Source: Octadecabacter sp. (GTDB lineage Bacteria; Pseudomonadota; Alphaproteobacteria; Rhodobacterales; Rhodobacteraceae). Taken from it: 6,692 nucleotides of DNA. The translations under genes were made by a program, and so were the position numbers. This document shows, in pieces, positions 5,781-6,692 of the stretch; the first letter of the stretch is position 1; every line of letters starts with the position of its first letter. The stretch is taken from contig DQCL01000242.1 of NCBI GenBank assembly GCA_003533975.1, positions 1-6,692 of the forward strand, written 5' to 3'. The notes under the pieces were generated by a model. The model had not been told where the DNA came from, did not search any database, and worked only from the letters and a program-made list of their open reading frames with translations.

Positions 5781-6692
5781 CTAGTTCGCTTGGCGACGCA
5801 AGAACGCTGGAATTTCGATGCGTTCTTGGTCTGCATCAGCCTCAGACACCGGAGTAGCCCCTTCGCGCAGGGTCGCAACTGGTGGCTGCGGGCGCTCTTT
5901 GCCTTCTTCGTTATGGCCAGTCATGCGGCTGATCAAGCTGTTCAAACCACCCATCCGCGGCTTTGCGGCCTCTTCGGTTTCCACGGGCTCAGCAACTGGT
6001 GCCGCTGCAGGTGCGCTGCGGGTCGCTGCTGTGCGCAGGCGATCCAACGTTTCTTGGCTTGGCGTACCAATGGCAGGGCGCTGTGGTGCTACGAATGCGT
6101 CAGTCGGCGCTTCGATTTCAGGTTCTGCGCGTGGCTGGTAAGCAGCCGGTGGCAGATCAGCTTCTGCTGCAGCAGCGACTGCAGGTGCGTCAAATGTTGG
6201 CGCAGCAGGGGCTGTTGTTTCGTCAAACAATGTTGGCTCTGGTGCGGCTTCAGCTGCAACCGCTGCAGGTGCCTCAACCGGAGCAGGCGCTTCCACTTTC
6301 ACTTCAGCAGCAACTTGCTGCGTCAAAGGTGCTGCCATCGGGCGACGTGGAACCGGCATGTCGGAGGTTTTCGCAACAGCGTCGATACCAGTGGCCACAA
6401 CGGACACGCGCATCTTGCCTTCCATGCCAGTATCCAATGTGGACCCAACGATGATGTTTGCTTCTGGGTCGACTTTTTCGCGGATCTTGTTTGCTGCTTC
6501 GTCGAGTTCGAACAACGTCAGGTCGTAGCCGCCTGTGATGTTGATCAGAACGCCGCGCGCGCCTTCCAAAGAAATCTCGTCCAGCAGTGGGTTCGCAATG
6601 GCTTTTTCTGCCGCTTGAACAGCACGATCTTGGCCGTCAGCTTCGCCCGTACCCATCATCGCCTTGCCCATTTCGTCCATTACGGCGCGAAC
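5781..6692 (-). CDS. ftsZ: Cell division protein FtsZ, C-terminal part (starts beyond right edge)
   Basis: FtsZ is the tubulin-like GTPase that forms the cytokinetic ring. Only the last 303 residues are in the window, open to the right edge; the GTP-binding GGGTGTG half lies outside. Counting from the edge, [18 protein letters not shown] (1-18) and [24 protein letters not shown] (44-67) belong to the core, including the typical C-terminal-domain strand INITGG, and [11 protein letters not shown] (94-104) ends the folded part. A long disordered linker rich in Ala, Pro and Glu follows (about 108-290, some 180 residues), far longer than in E. coli and typical of alphaproteobacteria. Within it are two less disordered-looking islands, [15 protein letters not shown] (211-225) and [12 protein letters not shown] (249-260). 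The protein ends in the conserved tail [13 protein letters not shown] (291-303), which in this family binds membrane tethers and regulators such as FtsA. The frame is intact with stop TAG, followed by a terminator. Confidence 0.97.
   Translation of the reverse strand, partial: VRAVMDEMGKAMMGTGEADGQDRAVQAAEKAIANPLLDEISLEGARGVLINITGGYDLTLFELDEAANKIREKVDPEANIIVGSTLDTGMEGKMRVSVVATGIDAVAKTSDMPVPRRPMAAPLTQQVAAEVKVEAPAPVEAPAAVAAEAAPEPTLFDETTAPAAPTFDAPAVAAAAEADLPPAAYQPRAEPEIEAPTDAFVAPQRPAIGTPSQETLDRLRTAATRSAPAAAPVAEPVETEEAAKPRMGGLNSLISRMTGHNEEGKERPQPPVATLREGATPVSEADADQERIEIPAFLRRQAN

Noticed and set aside
5606..5857. 83-codon plus-strand frame across the ftsZ-lpxC gap
   Set aside because: It runs through the ftsZ terminator hairpin and into the antisense of the conserved FtsZ tail, and its translation is unremarkable.
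6089..6277. Gln/Leu-rich open frame on the minus strand in the ftsZ linker region
   Set aside because: It is an out-of-frame reading of the GC-biased Ala/Pro linker codons; low complexity explains the composition.
1..6692. Mobile elements, CRISPR arrays, phage or toxin-antitoxin genes
   Set aside because: No repeat arrays, transposase-like frames, terminal inverted repeats or small paired genes were seen; all sizeable coding space is taken by recognised families.

Overview
The window looks like chromosomal DNA from an alphaproteobacterium, most likely a marine Rhodobacteraceae/Roseobacter-type organism. The reasons are the order ftsZ, lpxC, bamD, recN on one strand, an FtsZ with a very long Ala/Pro/Glu-rich C-terminal linker ending in a [15 protein letters not shown] tail, and moderate GC (near 55% by eye). 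This placement rests on gene content and protein style; no database search was possible. There are no signs of mobile elements, CRISPR arrays, tRNA or rRNA genes.

Layout from left to right. Positions 1-511 (minus) hold the N-terminal 170 codons of a ClC-family chloride channel/transporter that runs off the left edge. A 77-bp divergent spacer follows. Next is a complete 458-residue FAD-linked D-2-hydroxyacid (D-lactate/glycolate-type) dehydrogenase at 589-1965 (plus). It converges, across 45 bp, on a four-gene minus-strand cell-envelope/division/repair block: recN (2011-3660), bamD (3669-4523), lpxC (4649-5569) and the C-terminal 303 codons of ftsZ (5781-6692, entering from the right edge).

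The minus-strand block is read from right to left. ftsZ ends in a strong intrinsic terminator (5721-5747), so lpxC is probably transcribed from its own promoter in the 5570-5720 interval and begins at a GTG codon. lpxC and bamD are separated by 125 bp without a recognisable terminator; this spacer holds two clear inverted repeats (4598-4615 and 4553-4564). bamD and recN are only 8 bp apart and are almost certainly co-transcribed. Together these genes supply cytokinesis (FtsZ), lipid A synthesis (LpxC), outer-membrane protein assembly (BamD) and double-strand-break repair (RecN).

I see no wholly new system here. The points most worth following are an SOS-like palindrome just upstream of the bamD-recN unit, a second inverted repeat in the same spacer, a ClC protein in which the usual GSGIP anion-site motif is replaced, and two ordered-looking islands within the FtsZ linker.
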